From assembly GCA_030727885.1 (NCBI GenBank), contig JANRAT010000223.1, positions 4,324-22,497 on the forward strand: a DNA stretch of 18,174 bases, given 5' to 3'. The stretch comes from Rhodospirillales bacterium. Its GTDB lineage: Bacteria; Pseudomonadota; Alphaproteobacteria; Rhodospirillales; Casp-alpha2. The translations under genes were made by a program, and so were the position numbers. This document shows, piece after piece, positions 6,102-13,938 of the stretch (the stretch's first letter is position 1; every line of letters begins with the position of its first letter). The notes under the pieces are model-generated. The model was not told the DNA's origin and did no database searches. It was given only the letters and a program-made list of their open reading frames with translations.

Positions 6102-8906
6102 TTAGTGCGCTTCATCCCAGTTGGAACCGGTGCCGATATCGACGACCAGCGGCACGTTTAGCGTGGCGGCGCTTTCCATCACCTGCTTGACCACGCTGCG
6201 GGTGGCGTCGATCTCGGCGTCAGGGACTTCGAAGATCAGCTCATCGTGCACCTGCAACAGCATGCGCGCACCGAGCTTGGCGTCATCAAGCGCGGCAGGC
6301 AGCTGCGACATGGCACGCTTGATGATGTCGGCGGCGCCGCCCTGGATCGGTGCATTGATGGCGGCGCGCTCGGCGTTGCCGCGCAGCCCCTGATTTTTTT
6401 CGTTGATGCCGCGCATGTGGCATTTGCGACCGAACGGGGTCATCACGAAGCCATGGTCGTGCGCCTGCTGCTTGGTCCGCTCCATGTAATTCTTGATGCC
6501 CGGATAACGTTCGAAATAGGCATCGATGTAGCGCTGTGCGTCACCCCGGGAAATCCCCAATTGGCGCGCCAGACCAAAGCCCGATATGCCGTAAATGATG
6601 CCGAAGTTGATGGCCTTGGCCTGACGGCGGATCATCGGGTCCATGCCTTCGACCGGCACACCGAAGACCTGCGATGCGGTGATCGCGTGGATGTCCTGTC
6701 CATCGGCAAACGCCTGCTTCAGCACTTCGATATCTGCCACGTGCGCCAAAAGTCGCAATTCGATCTGCGAGTAATCCGCCGACATCAGGGTAAAGCCGTC
6801 ATCGGCAATAAACGCCTGACGGATTTTCCGGCCTTCTTCGGAGCGGATCGGAATGTTTTGCAGATTGGGATCGTTGGACGACAGCCGCCCGGTCGAGGTG
6901 ATGGCCTGTGAAAACGACGTATGCACGCGCCCGGTTGCCGGGTTGATGGTGTCGACCAGCGCGTCGGTATAGGTGCTTTTGAGTTTTTGCAGCTGCCGCC
7001 AATCAAGGATCGTTTGCGGCAGTTCGTGCCCCTGCGCGGCCAGTTCCTCGAGCACTTCGGCACTGGTCGAATAGGCGCCGGTCTTGCCCTTCTTGCCGCC
7101 GTCCAGTGACATCTCGTCGAACAGGATTTCGCCGACCTGCTTGGGCGAGCCGATATTGAAATCGCGTCCGGCCAGTTCGCGGGCGTGCACTTCGAATTCA
7201 CCCATGCGCTTTTCGAAATCGGCAGAAAATGCCTTCAGTTTTTTGGCGTCGACCTTGATGCCGGTGCGTTCCATCCGCTCGAGGATATGGATCAACGGTC
7301 GTTCCAGCCGTTCGTAAATGCCGACCATATGTTCCTGCGTCAGGCGGGGCTTGAGGACCCGGTGCAGCCTGAGCGTCACGTCGGCATCTTCGGCGGCATA
7401 GGGGCCGGCCTGTTCCAGCGCAACTTTGTCGAAGCTGACGGCGGCTTTGCCGGTGCCGGCGACGTCCTTGAACTTGATGGTGGCGTGATCCAGAAACCTG
7501 AGCGACAGCTCGTCCATGCCGTGACCGTGCAGACCGCCTTCAAGAACGTATGACAGCAGCATGGTGTCGTCGACCGGTGCAACGTCGACGCCGTAGCGCG
7601 ACAAAACCTGAATGTCGTATTTGATGTTCTGCCCGACCTTGAGGATCGACGGGTCCTCAAGCATCGGCTTCAGGGCCTTGATCGCGTCCTTGAGGGGAAT
7701 CTGTTCGGGCGCATCCGCTTCATGGACGCCGTCACTGTCTCCAAGATCAAAGGCACCTTGCGCACCGGAGCCGACGTGTGCCAACGGAATGTAGCAGGCC
7801 TTGCCGGACTCGATGCTGAGCGAGATGCCGACCAGTCCGGCCTGCATGCTGGACAGCGCGTCGGTTTCCGTATCGACGGCGACAATGCCGGCTTTTTCGG
7901 CTGCCGCAATCCACGGCAACAGGTCGGCCATTTTCTGCACCAGCGTGTAACTGATTTCGGCGGGCTTTTCTTCCGTTGCCGGCTGAGCGCTCGTGTCTTC
8001 GTTTTTGGGACCGTGCTTTGCCGAGATCGAGGAAACCAGGGATTTGAATTCCATCTCGCGCAGGAACGTCAGCAGCTTTTCCGGGTCGGGCTGGCGTTTG
8101 CGGAATTCATCCAACGGCACGACATCCGGCACATTGGTCATGAGAGTTACCAGTTGTTTGGAGATCCGCGCCAGATCGGCCTGCTCGATCAACTTTTCGC
8201 GGCGCTTCGGCTGTTTGATTTCTTCGGCACGCGCCAGCAGGCTTTCCAGATCGCCGTACTCGTTGATCAACTCCGCCGCCGTCTTGATGCCGATGCCCTG
8301 CACGCCGGGCACATTGTCGGTGCTGTCGCCGGCCAGCGACTGAACTTCGATGACCTTGTCAGGAGTGACGCCGAATTTCTCGAACACCTCGGCGGCACCG
8401 ATGGTCTGTTCCTTCATGCCGTCCCACAATGACACCCGGTCATTGACCAGCTGCATCAGGTCCTTGTCGGACGACACGATGGTGACATCCATGCCGCGTT
8501 CGGCGGCCTGTGTCGCGTAGGTCGCGATCAGATCGTCGGCTTCATAGTTTTCCATCTGGATCGCCGGCACGTTCATCGCCTCGGTCGCTTCCCTGACCAG
8601 CGCGAATTGCGGAATCAGATCTTCCGGCGGCTCCGGGCGGTGCGCCTTGTATTCGGGATAGATGTCGTTTCTGAAAGTCTTGCGAGCTTTGTCGAAGATC
8701 ACCGCTACGTAGTCGGCTTCGGTATCCTCGATCAACTTCAGCATCATCCGGGTATAGATATAGACGGCATTGGTCGGCGTGCCGTCCGAGCGTGTCATCT
8801 GCGAGCGGCGTTGGGCCATGCCGGCGAAATAGGCGCGAAAAATGAAGCCCGAGCCGTCAACAATAAACAGATGTTCTCGGTCCGGTTCGCTCGTGTGATC
8901 GTTCAC
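6102..8906 (-). CDS. polA: DNA polymerase I
   Basis: A full-length Pol I with three domains. The 5'-3' nuclease domain starts at HLFIVDGSGFIFRAY. The 3'-5' proofreading domain has Exo I AVDTETD (Asp345, Glu347), GQNIKYD and YAAEDADV, so it looks active. The polymerase domain has motif A SADYSQIELR (Asp711), motif B RRQAKAINFGIIYG and motif C QVHDEL (Asp888). It fills repair gaps and removes Okazaki primers. Start: the frame is open to 9047, with ATGs at 8984 and 9014, but upstream codons overlap the zinc-finger gene. The GTG at 8904-8906 lies 4 bases after that gene's stop, with an AGG about 10 bases upstream. It gives 934 residues, and both catalytic Asps sit 6 residues beyond E. coli Asp705 and Asp882, matching the 928-residue E. 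coli enzyme. An ATG at 8984 (960 residues) remains the alternative. Confidence 0.96.
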   Translation of the reverse strand: MNDHTSEPDREHLFIVDGSGFIFRAYFAGMAQRRSQMTRSDGTPTNAVYIYTRMMLKLIEDTEADYVAVIFDKARKTFRNDIYPEYKAHRPEPPEDLIPQFALVREATEAMNVPAIQMENYEADDLIATYATQAAERGMDVTIVSSDKDLMQLVNDRVSLWDGMKEQTIGAAEVFEKFGVTPDKVIEVQSLAGDSTDNVPGVQGIGIKTAAELINEYGDLESLLARAEEIKQPKRREKLIEQADLARISKQLVTLMTNVPDVVPLDEFRKRQPDPEKLLTFLREMEFKSLVSSISAKHGPKNEDTSAQPATEEKPAEISYTLVQKMADLLPWIAAAEKAGIVAVDTETDALSSMQAGLVGISLSIESGKACYIPLAHVGSGAQGAFDLGDSDGVHEADAPEQIPLKDAIKALKPMLEDPSILKVGQNIKYDIQVLSRYGVDVAPVDDTMLLSYVLEGGLHGHGMDELSLRFLDHATIKFKDVAGTGKAAVSFDKVALEQAGPYAAEDADVTLRLHRVLKPRLTQEHMVGIYERLERPLIHILERMERTGIKVDAKKLKAFSADFEKRMGEFEVHARELAGRDFNIGSPKQVGEILFDEMSLDGGKKGKTGAYSTSAEVLEELAAQGHELPQTILDWRQLQKLKSTYTDALVDTINPATGRVHTSFSQAITSTGRLSSNDPNLQNIPIRSEEGRKIRQAFIADDGFTLMSADYSQIELRLLAHVADIEVLKQAFADGQDIHAITASQVFGVPVEGMDPMIRRQAKAINFGIIYGISGFGLARQLGISRGDAQRYIDAYFERYPGIKNYMERTKQQAHDHGFVMTPFGRKCHMRGINEKNQGLRGNAERAAINAPIQGGAADIIKRAMSQLPAALDDAKLGARMLLQVHDELIFEVPDAEIDATRSVVKQVMESAATLNVPLVVDIGTGSNWDEAH

Positions 8907-8910
8907 GAAA

Positions 8911-9090
8911 TCAATGCCTGGCGGCGACGTCTGCGCCTTCTTTAAGGACAAAGTGTCTTGAGCAGTAGGGACAGACGACGTCATGACTAGCGTCGTCGAG
9001 ATGCAGATAGACATTGGGGTGCCCGAGCGGCCCGTTGCCGCCGTCACACGCCACTGTCAGCGTCTCGACTTCGATTATTTCGTCGTCCAT
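8911..9090 (-). CDS. CHCC-type zinc-finger small protein (zf-CHCC, NDUFS6-like)
   Basis: A 59-residue protein read directly from the minus strand. It starts MDDEIIEVETLTVACDGG, has GPLGHPNVYLHL in the middle and CPYCSRHFVL near the end. Cys15, His24, Cys40 and Cys43 form the CHCC zinc-binding pattern of the zf-CHCC family, which includes the mitochondrial complex I accessory subunit NDUFS6 and small alphaproteobacterial proteins. By analogy it may assist NADH dehydrogenase assembly, but the bacterial role is not settled. The ATG has a strong GGAGG five bases upstream. The stop is 4 bases before the GTG proposed for polA, so the two are probably translationally coupled. Automated calling could miss or displace it because longer polA starts overlap it. 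Confidence 0.92.
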   Translation of the reverse strand: MDDEIIEVETLTVACDGGNGPLGHPNVYLHLDDASHDVVCPYCSRHFVLKEGADVAARH

Positions 9091-9116
9091 CGTGTCCTCC
9101 GTAATGTCAGGGCGGC

Positions 9117-9146
9117 ATCATATAGGGCCGGGGGCCATGATGCCAA
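9117..9146 (-). promoter_or_regulatory. promoter candidate for the zinc-finger-polA-dedA operon
   Basis: On the minus strand TTGGCA (9141-9146) and TATGAT (9117-9122) are separated by 18 bases; each matches the sigma70 consensus at 5 of 6 positions. It lies in the 83-base gap between the desuccinylase-like gene and the zinc-finger gene, about 27 bases before the zinc-finger ATG, leaving a short leader that carries the GGAGG site. It implies that this operon can be transcribed separately from the upstream LysR-desuccinylase genes. Confidence 0.5.
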
Positions 9147-9173
9147 TCTTTATGCGTCTGACTGTATGCCTGA

Positions 9174-10136
9174 TCAGTGGGAAATGAAGCGCCCAAGCCG
9201 AACCGCAGAGCCGCCCTTGCCGAGCCGTTTTGACGGCATGATCAGAACACAGTTGTCATAAGGCGTCACAACGGCACTATCACCGTCATAAGCAAGCACG
9301 GTGCCGGCTTTCTCGATCACCTCAAAGCCATTGTATTCCTGGACAAAACGGAATTTGTCGGTGGTGATGGTGACCGGCCCTGAAACTTCGATGAACACCT
9401 GCTGCCCTGGTGTGTCGCCAAGGTGCGGCGCCGCATCTTCGGCGCTCAGTGCGCCGGTATGAACCAGAAAGCGGAACATTGTTTCCAGAGCGCAAGTCTC
9501 GCTGGCTTTTTCCCAGTGTTGTCCGCATTCGACCAGCAATGAATTCTTAGGGCTTTTCGGATTGATGAAATCGCCGTAATCGCGCATTCGTTTGCCGGCG
9601 GCATGGCCACTGTCGGTAACAACGATTTTCGGCACACCGGTGCCCTGTGCCAGATCGCGGCCCTTTGGCAGCGGCCCGGACAACATCAGGGCCTCGGTTT
9701 TCTTCTGCATCGAATGGATATCGAGCAGGAAATCGGCTTCGGCGATGATTGGCCGCAGAATACGCGCCCGGGTCAGTTCCTGCGATTGTCTCGGGCCGTC
9801 CAGCACGTCTGCCGACCAGATGCGATTGAAATCTTCATCAATGAACCTTGAAATAGTAGGGTCAGCGGCATCAAAGCTGAGAAAGGCTTCAACATTGCAG
9901 AACGCCAGCGTCAGCTTTCCGGCGTGCGGACGCAGCCCCGTCTTGAAAAAATAATCGAGCGCAATCGCGCCGCATAATTCGTTGCCGTGAACCACCGCGG
10001 TGACCATCACATGCGGGCCTGGTTTGCCGGAATCCATCGTTGTTACGTAATCAATTCCAGTATTGCCAGCCTTATACGGGGTGATGTCCGGGGCAGCTAT
10101 TTCAATCGGATAAGAATTATCGACACGAGGCGTCAT
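9174..10136 (-). CDS. succinylglutamate desuccinylase/aspartoacylase-family zinc hydrolase
   Basis: A 320-residue enzyme of the AstE/AspA family (M14-like carboxypeptidase fold), which hydrolyses N-acyl amino acids such as N-succinylglutamate or N-acetylaspartate. The Zn site is His50 and Glu53 in VVHGNE plus His141 in LLDIHS. DFNRIW (Asn104-Arg105) corresponds to the DxNR substrate-binding motif, and Glu203 in LLVECGQH is the likely general base. The C-terminal 80 residues form the usual beta-rich domain. No signal peptide is seen, so it acts in the cytoplasm. The start has AGGAG close upstream. It lies downstream of the LysR gene on the same strand and beside the peptide importer, with no AST pathway genes in view. 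The substrate is therefore probably not succinylglutamate; N-acetyl-diaminobutyrate deacetylases (DoeB) are relatives. Confidence 0.88.
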   Translation of the reverse strand: MTPRVDNSYPIEIAAPDITPYKAGNTGIDYVTTMDSGKPGPHVMVTAVVHGNELCGAIALDYFFKTGLRPHAGKLTLAFCNVEAFLSFDAADPTISRFIDEDFNRIWSADVLDGPRQSQELTRARILRPIIAEADFLLDIHSMQKKTEALMLSGPLPKGRDLAQGTGVPKIVVTDSGHAAGKRMRDYGDFINPKSPKNSLLVECGQHWEKASETCALETMFRFLVHTGALSAEDAAPHLGDTPGQQVFIEVSGPVTITTDKFRFVQEYNGFEVIEKAGTVLAYDGDSAVVTPYDNCVLIMPSKRLGKGGSAVRLGRFISH

Positions 10137-10165
10137 GGCTCTCTCCTGTTCAGCGCTATGACGTG

Positions 10166-10202
10166 CAATGTGCCTCAGACATTGAACAAGTCAAGACATT
10201 GA
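10166..10202 (-). promoter_or_regulatory. ACATTG repeat cluster, possible operator
   Basis: On the plus strand, AGACATTGA occurs twice (10177-10185 and 10194-10202) with a 17-base period. An inverted half-site CAATGT (10166-10171) pairs with the first ACATTG across 7 bases. On the minus strand a TTGACT -35-like hexamer (10189-10194) lies between the repeats, but no good -10 follows at normal spacing. This looks like an activator-dependent promoter for the desuccinylase-like gene, which begins 30 bases further on. The binding protein is unknown; the adjacent LysR regulator is the obvious candidate. Confidence 0.4.
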
Positions 10203-10215
10203 GCGCCCGGGCGGA

Positions 10216-11121
10216 TCACTCTGCCCGCCATGTGGCGGCACGGCGTTTGAGATAGGAAAGAAAGGCCCGACCCAGCCAATTCGGCGCCGTTTTGGACGGG
10301 AACATTGCATAAATAATGTGCGTAAAAATTGGTTGAAAAGGCCGGACGACGATGTCGCCGGTGAAGTTCGAGATCACCGGAAAGGGGTTTATGACGGTAA
10401 CCCCAAGCCCGGCGGCAACGCACTCGCAGGCCGCATGATTTGTCGTCGTCTCGACGATGATGTTGCGCGATATCCCCCCCCGCTCGAAGATTCGGTCTAC
10501 GCCCTGACGCGCCTTCAAATTGCTGACCAGAGCAATGAAATCCTCGCCTTCGAGGTCCTTAGCAAAAATGGTCGAGCGTTCTGCCAGCCGGTGACCAAGC
10601 GGCATGACGCATACCGATTGCGTCTCGAGCATGGTTTCCATGCGCACCCCCGGATGCGTGACCCGGTTGGTGGTAATCGCCAGATCCCCTTCGGACGAAG
10701 TGATTTTGTTGACGGCTTCCTGGCTGGAAACGACGCGAAACTCGATCAGCACGGTCGGATGGGCGCGTTTGAATTCGACGATGGTCGGCGTCACGAAATA
10801 ACTGCAAAAGCTCGGCGGGGCGAGGATTCTGAGCCGTCCGCCGCGGATCGCATCAGCTTCGGTGGCAAAGTGGCGAACACGGTCAAGGCTCTCAAAGACG
10901 CTGTCGAGTTCGCGGTTGAGCGCCATCGCCTCGGCAGTCGGCACCAGCCGGCCGTTCTGGCGCAGAAACAGGATCATCCCCATCCGTTCCTCGATTTGCG
11001 CCAGCGAGCGGCTGACCGAAGGCTGTGAAATGCCGAGCCGTTGCGCTGCGGTTGTGGCAGAGCCGGCAAAGATGGTGGCACGGAAGACTTCAAGTTCACG
11101 GAGCGAGGGGAGTTCGGTCAT
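10216..11121 (-). CDS. LysR-family transcriptional regulator
   Basis: A LysR-type regulator of about 301 residues. The N-terminal winged helix-turn-helix contains SATTAAQRLGISQPSVSRSL, followed by the linker helix. From about residue 85 there is a periplasmic-binding-like effector domain (GGRLRILAPPSFCSYFVTP onward). Such proteins bind DNA as tetramers and usually control a divergent operon in response to a metabolite of the pathway. Here the divergent operon is the peptide-type ABC importer, and the downstream gene is the desuccinylase-like enzyme. The ATG at 11121 is preferred over the one at 11136 because AGGG lies 6 bases before it, while the upstream ATG has no ribosome site. An 8-G run (10484-10491, plus-strand Cs) interrupts the effector-domain codons and could slip. 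The ligand is unknown. Confidence 0.93.
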   Translation of the reverse strand: MTELPSLRELEVFRATIFAGSATTAAQRLGISQPSVSRSLAQIEERMGMILFLRQNGRLVPTAEAMALNRELDSVFESLDRVRHFATEADAIRGGRLRILAPPSFCSYFVTPTIVEFKRAHPTVLIEFRVVSSQEAVNKITSSEGDLAITTNRVTHPGVRMETMLETQSVCVMPLGHRLAERSTIFAKDLEGEDFIALVSNLKARQGVDRIFERGGISRNIIVETTTNHAACECVAAGLGVTVINPFPVISNFTGDIVVRPFQPIFTHIIYAMFPSKTAPNWLGRAFLSYLKRRAATWRAE

Positions 11122-11173
11122 CGCTGGCCCTGTCATTTGGATATTGTATGTTATTATTTATATTACGTATGAA

Positions 11174-11208
11174 GATGACTATTTGTCATCCCCGATGAAC
11201 GTGTCATC
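11174..11208. promoter_or_regulatory. tandem GATGA/TCATC dyads, probable LysR operator
   Basis: In the 183-base gap between the LysR gene and the binding-protein gene are two adjacent dyads. GATGAC-TATTT-GTCATC (11174-11190) is a perfect 6-bp inverted repeat that contains TGACTATTTGTCA, an exact T-N11-A LysR box (11176-11188). GATGA-ACGTG-TCATC (11194-11208) repeats the same half-sites with shorter spacing. The rest of the gap has a very AT-rich stretch (about 11141-11170) with TACAAT (11143-11148, minus strand) as a possible -10 for the LysR gene. It also has a short GGGGC/GCCCC stem (11250-11254/11269-11273) in the leader of the importer mRNA. Confidence 0.55.
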
Positions 11209-11304
11209 ATCCCTGTCGAAATCGGCAACAAGCCGAAACGAAATCATTCGGGGCGCCGGGCGATCCGTGCCCCAGCAGGACTTTAATTCAGGGAGCTTTA
11301 TATA

Positions 11305-12888
11305 ATGCACTTTAGAAATGCACTCATCGCAGGGGCGGTTTCTGCCCTCCTTTGCTCGCCGCTGGCGGCAAAAGCAGAGACGCTGACGATTGGGCTGGGC
11401 GCTGAGCCTTCGGCCATCGATCCGCACTACCACAACCTGACTCCGAACAACGCGCTGGCGGCGCATATCTTCTCGCGCCTGATCGAACAGGACGAGAAAC
11501 AGCGTCTGACGCCGGGTCTGGCAACCTCATGGAAGCCGATTGATGATCTGACGTGGGAGTTCAAACTCCGCAAAGGTGTCAAGTTTACCGATGGTTCCGA
11601 CTTCAATGCCGATGACGTCATGGCCAGCGTGAAGCGGGCACCGAACGTGCCGAATTCGCCGTCGAGCTTTGCGCTCTACATCAAGGGCAAGACCTTTGAA
11701 AAAGTTGATGACTACACGATCCGGGTCAAGACCGAGAGCCCGTATCCGTTGATGGCCGTCGATGTTTCGACCCTTCACATCATTTCCGACAAGGCGGTTG
11801 ATGCGACCACCGAAGATTTCAATTCCGGCAAGGCGACCGCCGGTACCGGCCCCTACAAGTTCGTCGAATGGGTGCCGGGTGACCGTCTGGTGCTTGAACG
11901 CAACGATAGCTATTACGGCACCAAACCGATCTGGGACAAAGTCGTCTTCAAACCGATCAAGTCCGGACCGTCCCGGGTTGCCGCACTGCTGGCCGGTGAT
12001 GTCGACTTCATCGACGAAGTGCCGACGATCGACATCGATCGCCTGAAAAAGGACCCCAAGCTGGCGCTCAGCCAGGGGGTTTCCAACCGTATCATCTATC
12101 TGCACATGGACCAGTTCCGTGAAGAAAGCCCGTTCATCACCGCCAAGGACGGCTCGAAGATCAAGAATCCGTTGCTCGATGTTCGCGTCCGTAAGGCGCT
12201 GTCGTTGGCCATCAACCGTGATCTCGAAGTCGAACGTGTCATGGAAGGCGTTGCCATTCCGGCCGGTCAGTTGCTGCCGGAAGGTTTCTTCGGCGTCAGC
12301 CCGAACCTGAAGCCTGATGCCTACGATCCGGAAGGCGCCAAGAAACTGCTCGCCGCTGCCGGTTATCCGAATGGCTTCAAGATGAAGGTTCATGGCCCGA
12401 ACGACCGTTATATCAACGACGCCAAGATCCTAGAAGCCGTCGCCCAGATGTTCTCGCGGATCGGTATCGAGACGTCCGTCGAAACCATGACCAAGTCGGT
12501 GTTCTTCAAACGCGCCTCAAGCGGTGCGCCGGACAAGTCCCCGGAATTCAGCCTCGTGCTGGTCGGTTGGGGTTCGGGTACGGGCGAAGCCTCATCGCCG
12601 CTGAAATCCTTGCTCGCGACTTATGACAAGGACAAGGGCATGGGCTCGTCGAACCGTGGCCGTCATTCCAGCGCCAAAATGGATGCGGTCCTCGCTGAAG
12701 CTCTGGCAGCGGTCGATGATGACAAGCGTGCTGCTCTTCTCGCCAAGGCCACCGATATCGGCATCGGCGAAGAAATGGGCATCATCCCGATTCACTACCA
12801 GGTCAACACCTGGGCAGCGAAAAAGGGTCTGAAGTACATTGCCCGCTCTGACGAACGCACCTACGCCATGGGCGTCGTCAAGAACTGA
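11305..12888 (+). CDS. periplasmic peptide-class solute-binding protein (SBP family 5)
   Basis: A 527-residue extracytoplasmic binding protein of the DppA/OppA class, which captures peptides or related ligands for the importer encoded downstream. A Sec signal peptide ends near AAKA (residue 24); Cys17 is not in a convincing lipobox, so the protein is probably soluble in the periplasm. The mature protein starts ETLTIGLGAEPSAIDPHYHN. It has the family segments LTPGLATSWKPIDDLTWEFKLRKGVKFTDG (here in two parts about residues 65-95) and GTGPYKFVEW, and in the middle VRKALSLAINRD. Ligand specificity cannot be read directly. The gene leads the operon, divergent from the LysR gene. GGGAG lies 9 bases before the ATG. 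A strong stem-loop follows its stop, fitting higher expression than the permease genes. Confidence 0.95.
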   Translation: MHFRNALIAGAVSALLCSPLAAKAETLTIGLGAEPSAIDPHYHNLTPNNALAAHIFSRLIEQDEKQRLTPGLATSWKPIDDLTWEFKLRKGVKFTDGSDFNADDVMASVKRAPNVPNSPSSFALYIKGKTFEKVDDYTIRVKTESPYPLMAVDVSTLHIISDKAVDATTEDFNSGKATAGTGPYKFVEWVPGDRLVLERNDSYYGTKPIWDKVVFKPIKSGPSRVAALLAGDVDFIDEVPTIDIDRLKKDPKLALSQGVSNRIIYLHMDQFREESPFITAKDGSKIKNPLLDVRVRKALSLAINRDLEVERVMEGVAIPAGQLLPEGFFGVSPNLKPDAYDPEGAKKLLAAAGYPNGFKMKVHGPNDRYINDAKILEAVAQMFSRIGIETSVETMTKSVFFKRASSGAPDKSPEFSLVLVGWGSGTGEASSPLKSLLATYDKDKGMGSSNRGRHSSAKMDAVLAEALAAVDDDKRAALLAKATDIGIGEEMGIIPIHYQVNTWAAKKGLKYIARSDERTYAMGVVKN

Positions 12889-12906
12889 TATCCTCTAACG
12901 GGGGTT

Positions 12907-12932
12907 GCCGGGACGGCCTGGTCCGTCCCGGC
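12907..12932 (+). terminator. intercistronic stem-loop (attenuator or mRNA-stabilising hairpin)
   Basis: GCCGGGACGG (12907-12916) and CCGTCCCGGC (12923-12932) form a perfect 10-bp GC-rich stem with a 6-base loop, 18 bases after the binding-protein stop and before the permease ribosome site (GGAGG, six bases from the GTG). There is no T-run after it, so it is not a classical full terminator. In comparable importers such hairpins protect the upstream mRNA and set a high binding-protein to permease ratio; that role here is inferred. Confidence 0.65.
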
Positions 12933-12960
12933 GGCACCTACGATATAATGGAGGATTGCG

Positions 12961-13938
12961 GTGTCGGTATTTATTATTCGGCGTTTGCTGCAAAGTGTCG
13001 TCGTTGTTGCGGTGATGTCCCTGATTGTTTTCATCGGGGTCAACATCGTCGGCAATCCTGTCGACATGCTGATCAATCCGGATGCAGATCAGGCGGAAAT
13101 TGCCCGCGTTATCCGTGATCTCGGTCTCGATCGACCGGTGCACGAGCAATATATGTTCTTCGTCAAAAACGCCCTTCAGGGCGATCTTGGCAAGTCGTTC
13201 GTTTTCGGCGAGTCGGCATTGAAGCTGATTATCCAGCGGATTCCGGCAACCTTCGAACTGGCTATGGTGGCACTGCTGATGGCGGTCATTATCGGCGTCC
13301 CGCTGGGTGTCATCGCCGGTATGCGGCCGACGGCGATTTCGTCCAGAATAATCATGACGGGATCAATCCTCGGCTTTTCATTGCCGACATTCTGGGTCGG
13401 GCTGATGATGATCATGATCTTTGCCGTGACTCTCGGCTGGCTGCCATCGACCGGGCGTGGCGATACTGTCTCGGTGCTGGGTATCGAAGTCAGTTTCCTG
13501 ACGGTAGACGGGCTCCGCCATATGCTGATGCCGGCGCTTAATCTTGCACTGCTGAAAATATCCCTGGTCATCCGACTGGCCCGTGCCGGCACCCGCGAAG
13601 CGATGCATCAGGATTACGTCAAGTTTGCTCGCGCCAAGGGACTGTCCGAAACCCGGGTCATCATGGTGCATGTTTTGAAGAATATCATGATCCCGGTGGT
13701 TACCGTGCTGGGTCTGGAATTCGGCAGCCTGATCGCCTTTTCCGTAGTCACGGAATCCGTATTCGCCTGGCCGGGCATGGGCAAGCTGTTGATTGATGCC
13801 ATTCATAATCTCGACCGGCCGATCATCGTCGCCTATCTGATGATCATCGTGCTGGTGTTCGTCGTCATCAATCTGCTGGTTGATATACTCTATTCCGTGC
13901 TCGATCCCCGGGTGCGCCTCAAGGATGCCGGACAATGA
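12961..13938 (+). CDS. ABC importer permease, DppB/OppB type
   Basis: A 325-residue inner-membrane permease of the binding-protein-dependent transport family. It begins SVFIIRRLLQSVVVVAVMSLIVF, the usual first helix of DppB-type subunits, followed by a periplasmic loop (about 35-95) containing LGLDRPVHEQYMFFVKNALQGDLGKSF. Five further membrane segments follow. The cytoplasmic coupling (EAA) loop reads EAMHQDYVKFARAKGLS and keeps the conserved glycine. The start is GTG with an excellent GGAGG six bases upstream. The stop overlaps the next ATG in ATGA, indicating coupled translation of the two permeases, which form the heterodimeric channel. Confidence 0.95.
   Translation: MSVFIIRRLLQSVVVVAVMSLIVFIGVNIVGNPVDMLINPDADQAEIARVIRDLGLDRPVHEQYMFFVKNALQGDLGKSFVFGESALKLIIQRIPATFELAMVALLMAVIIGVPLGVIAGMRPTAISSRIIMTGSILGFSLPTFWVGLMMIMIFAVTLGWLPSTGRGDTVSVLGIEVSFLTVDGLRHMLMPALNLALLKISLVIRLARAGTREAMHQDYVKFARAKGLSETRVIMVHVLKNIMIPVVTVLGLEFGSLIAFSVVTESVFAWPGMGKLLIDAIHNLDRPIIVAYLMIIVLVFVVINLLVDILYSVLDPRVRLKDAGQ

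Noticed and set aside
6091..6110. Short GCGC inverted repeat at the polA stop as a terminator
   Set aside because: The stem is only about 4 bp, overlaps the stop codon and lies 18 bases from the dedA start; read-through seems more likely.
11301..11306. Perfect TATAAT hexamer
   Set aside because: It overlaps the ATG of the binding-protein gene, so it cannot be that gene's -10, and no -35 is seen at normal spacing.
11527..12393. 288-codon minus-strand open frame inside the binding-protein gene
   Set aside because: Mirror of a clear SBP family 5 coding sequence with no ribosome site or domain of its own.
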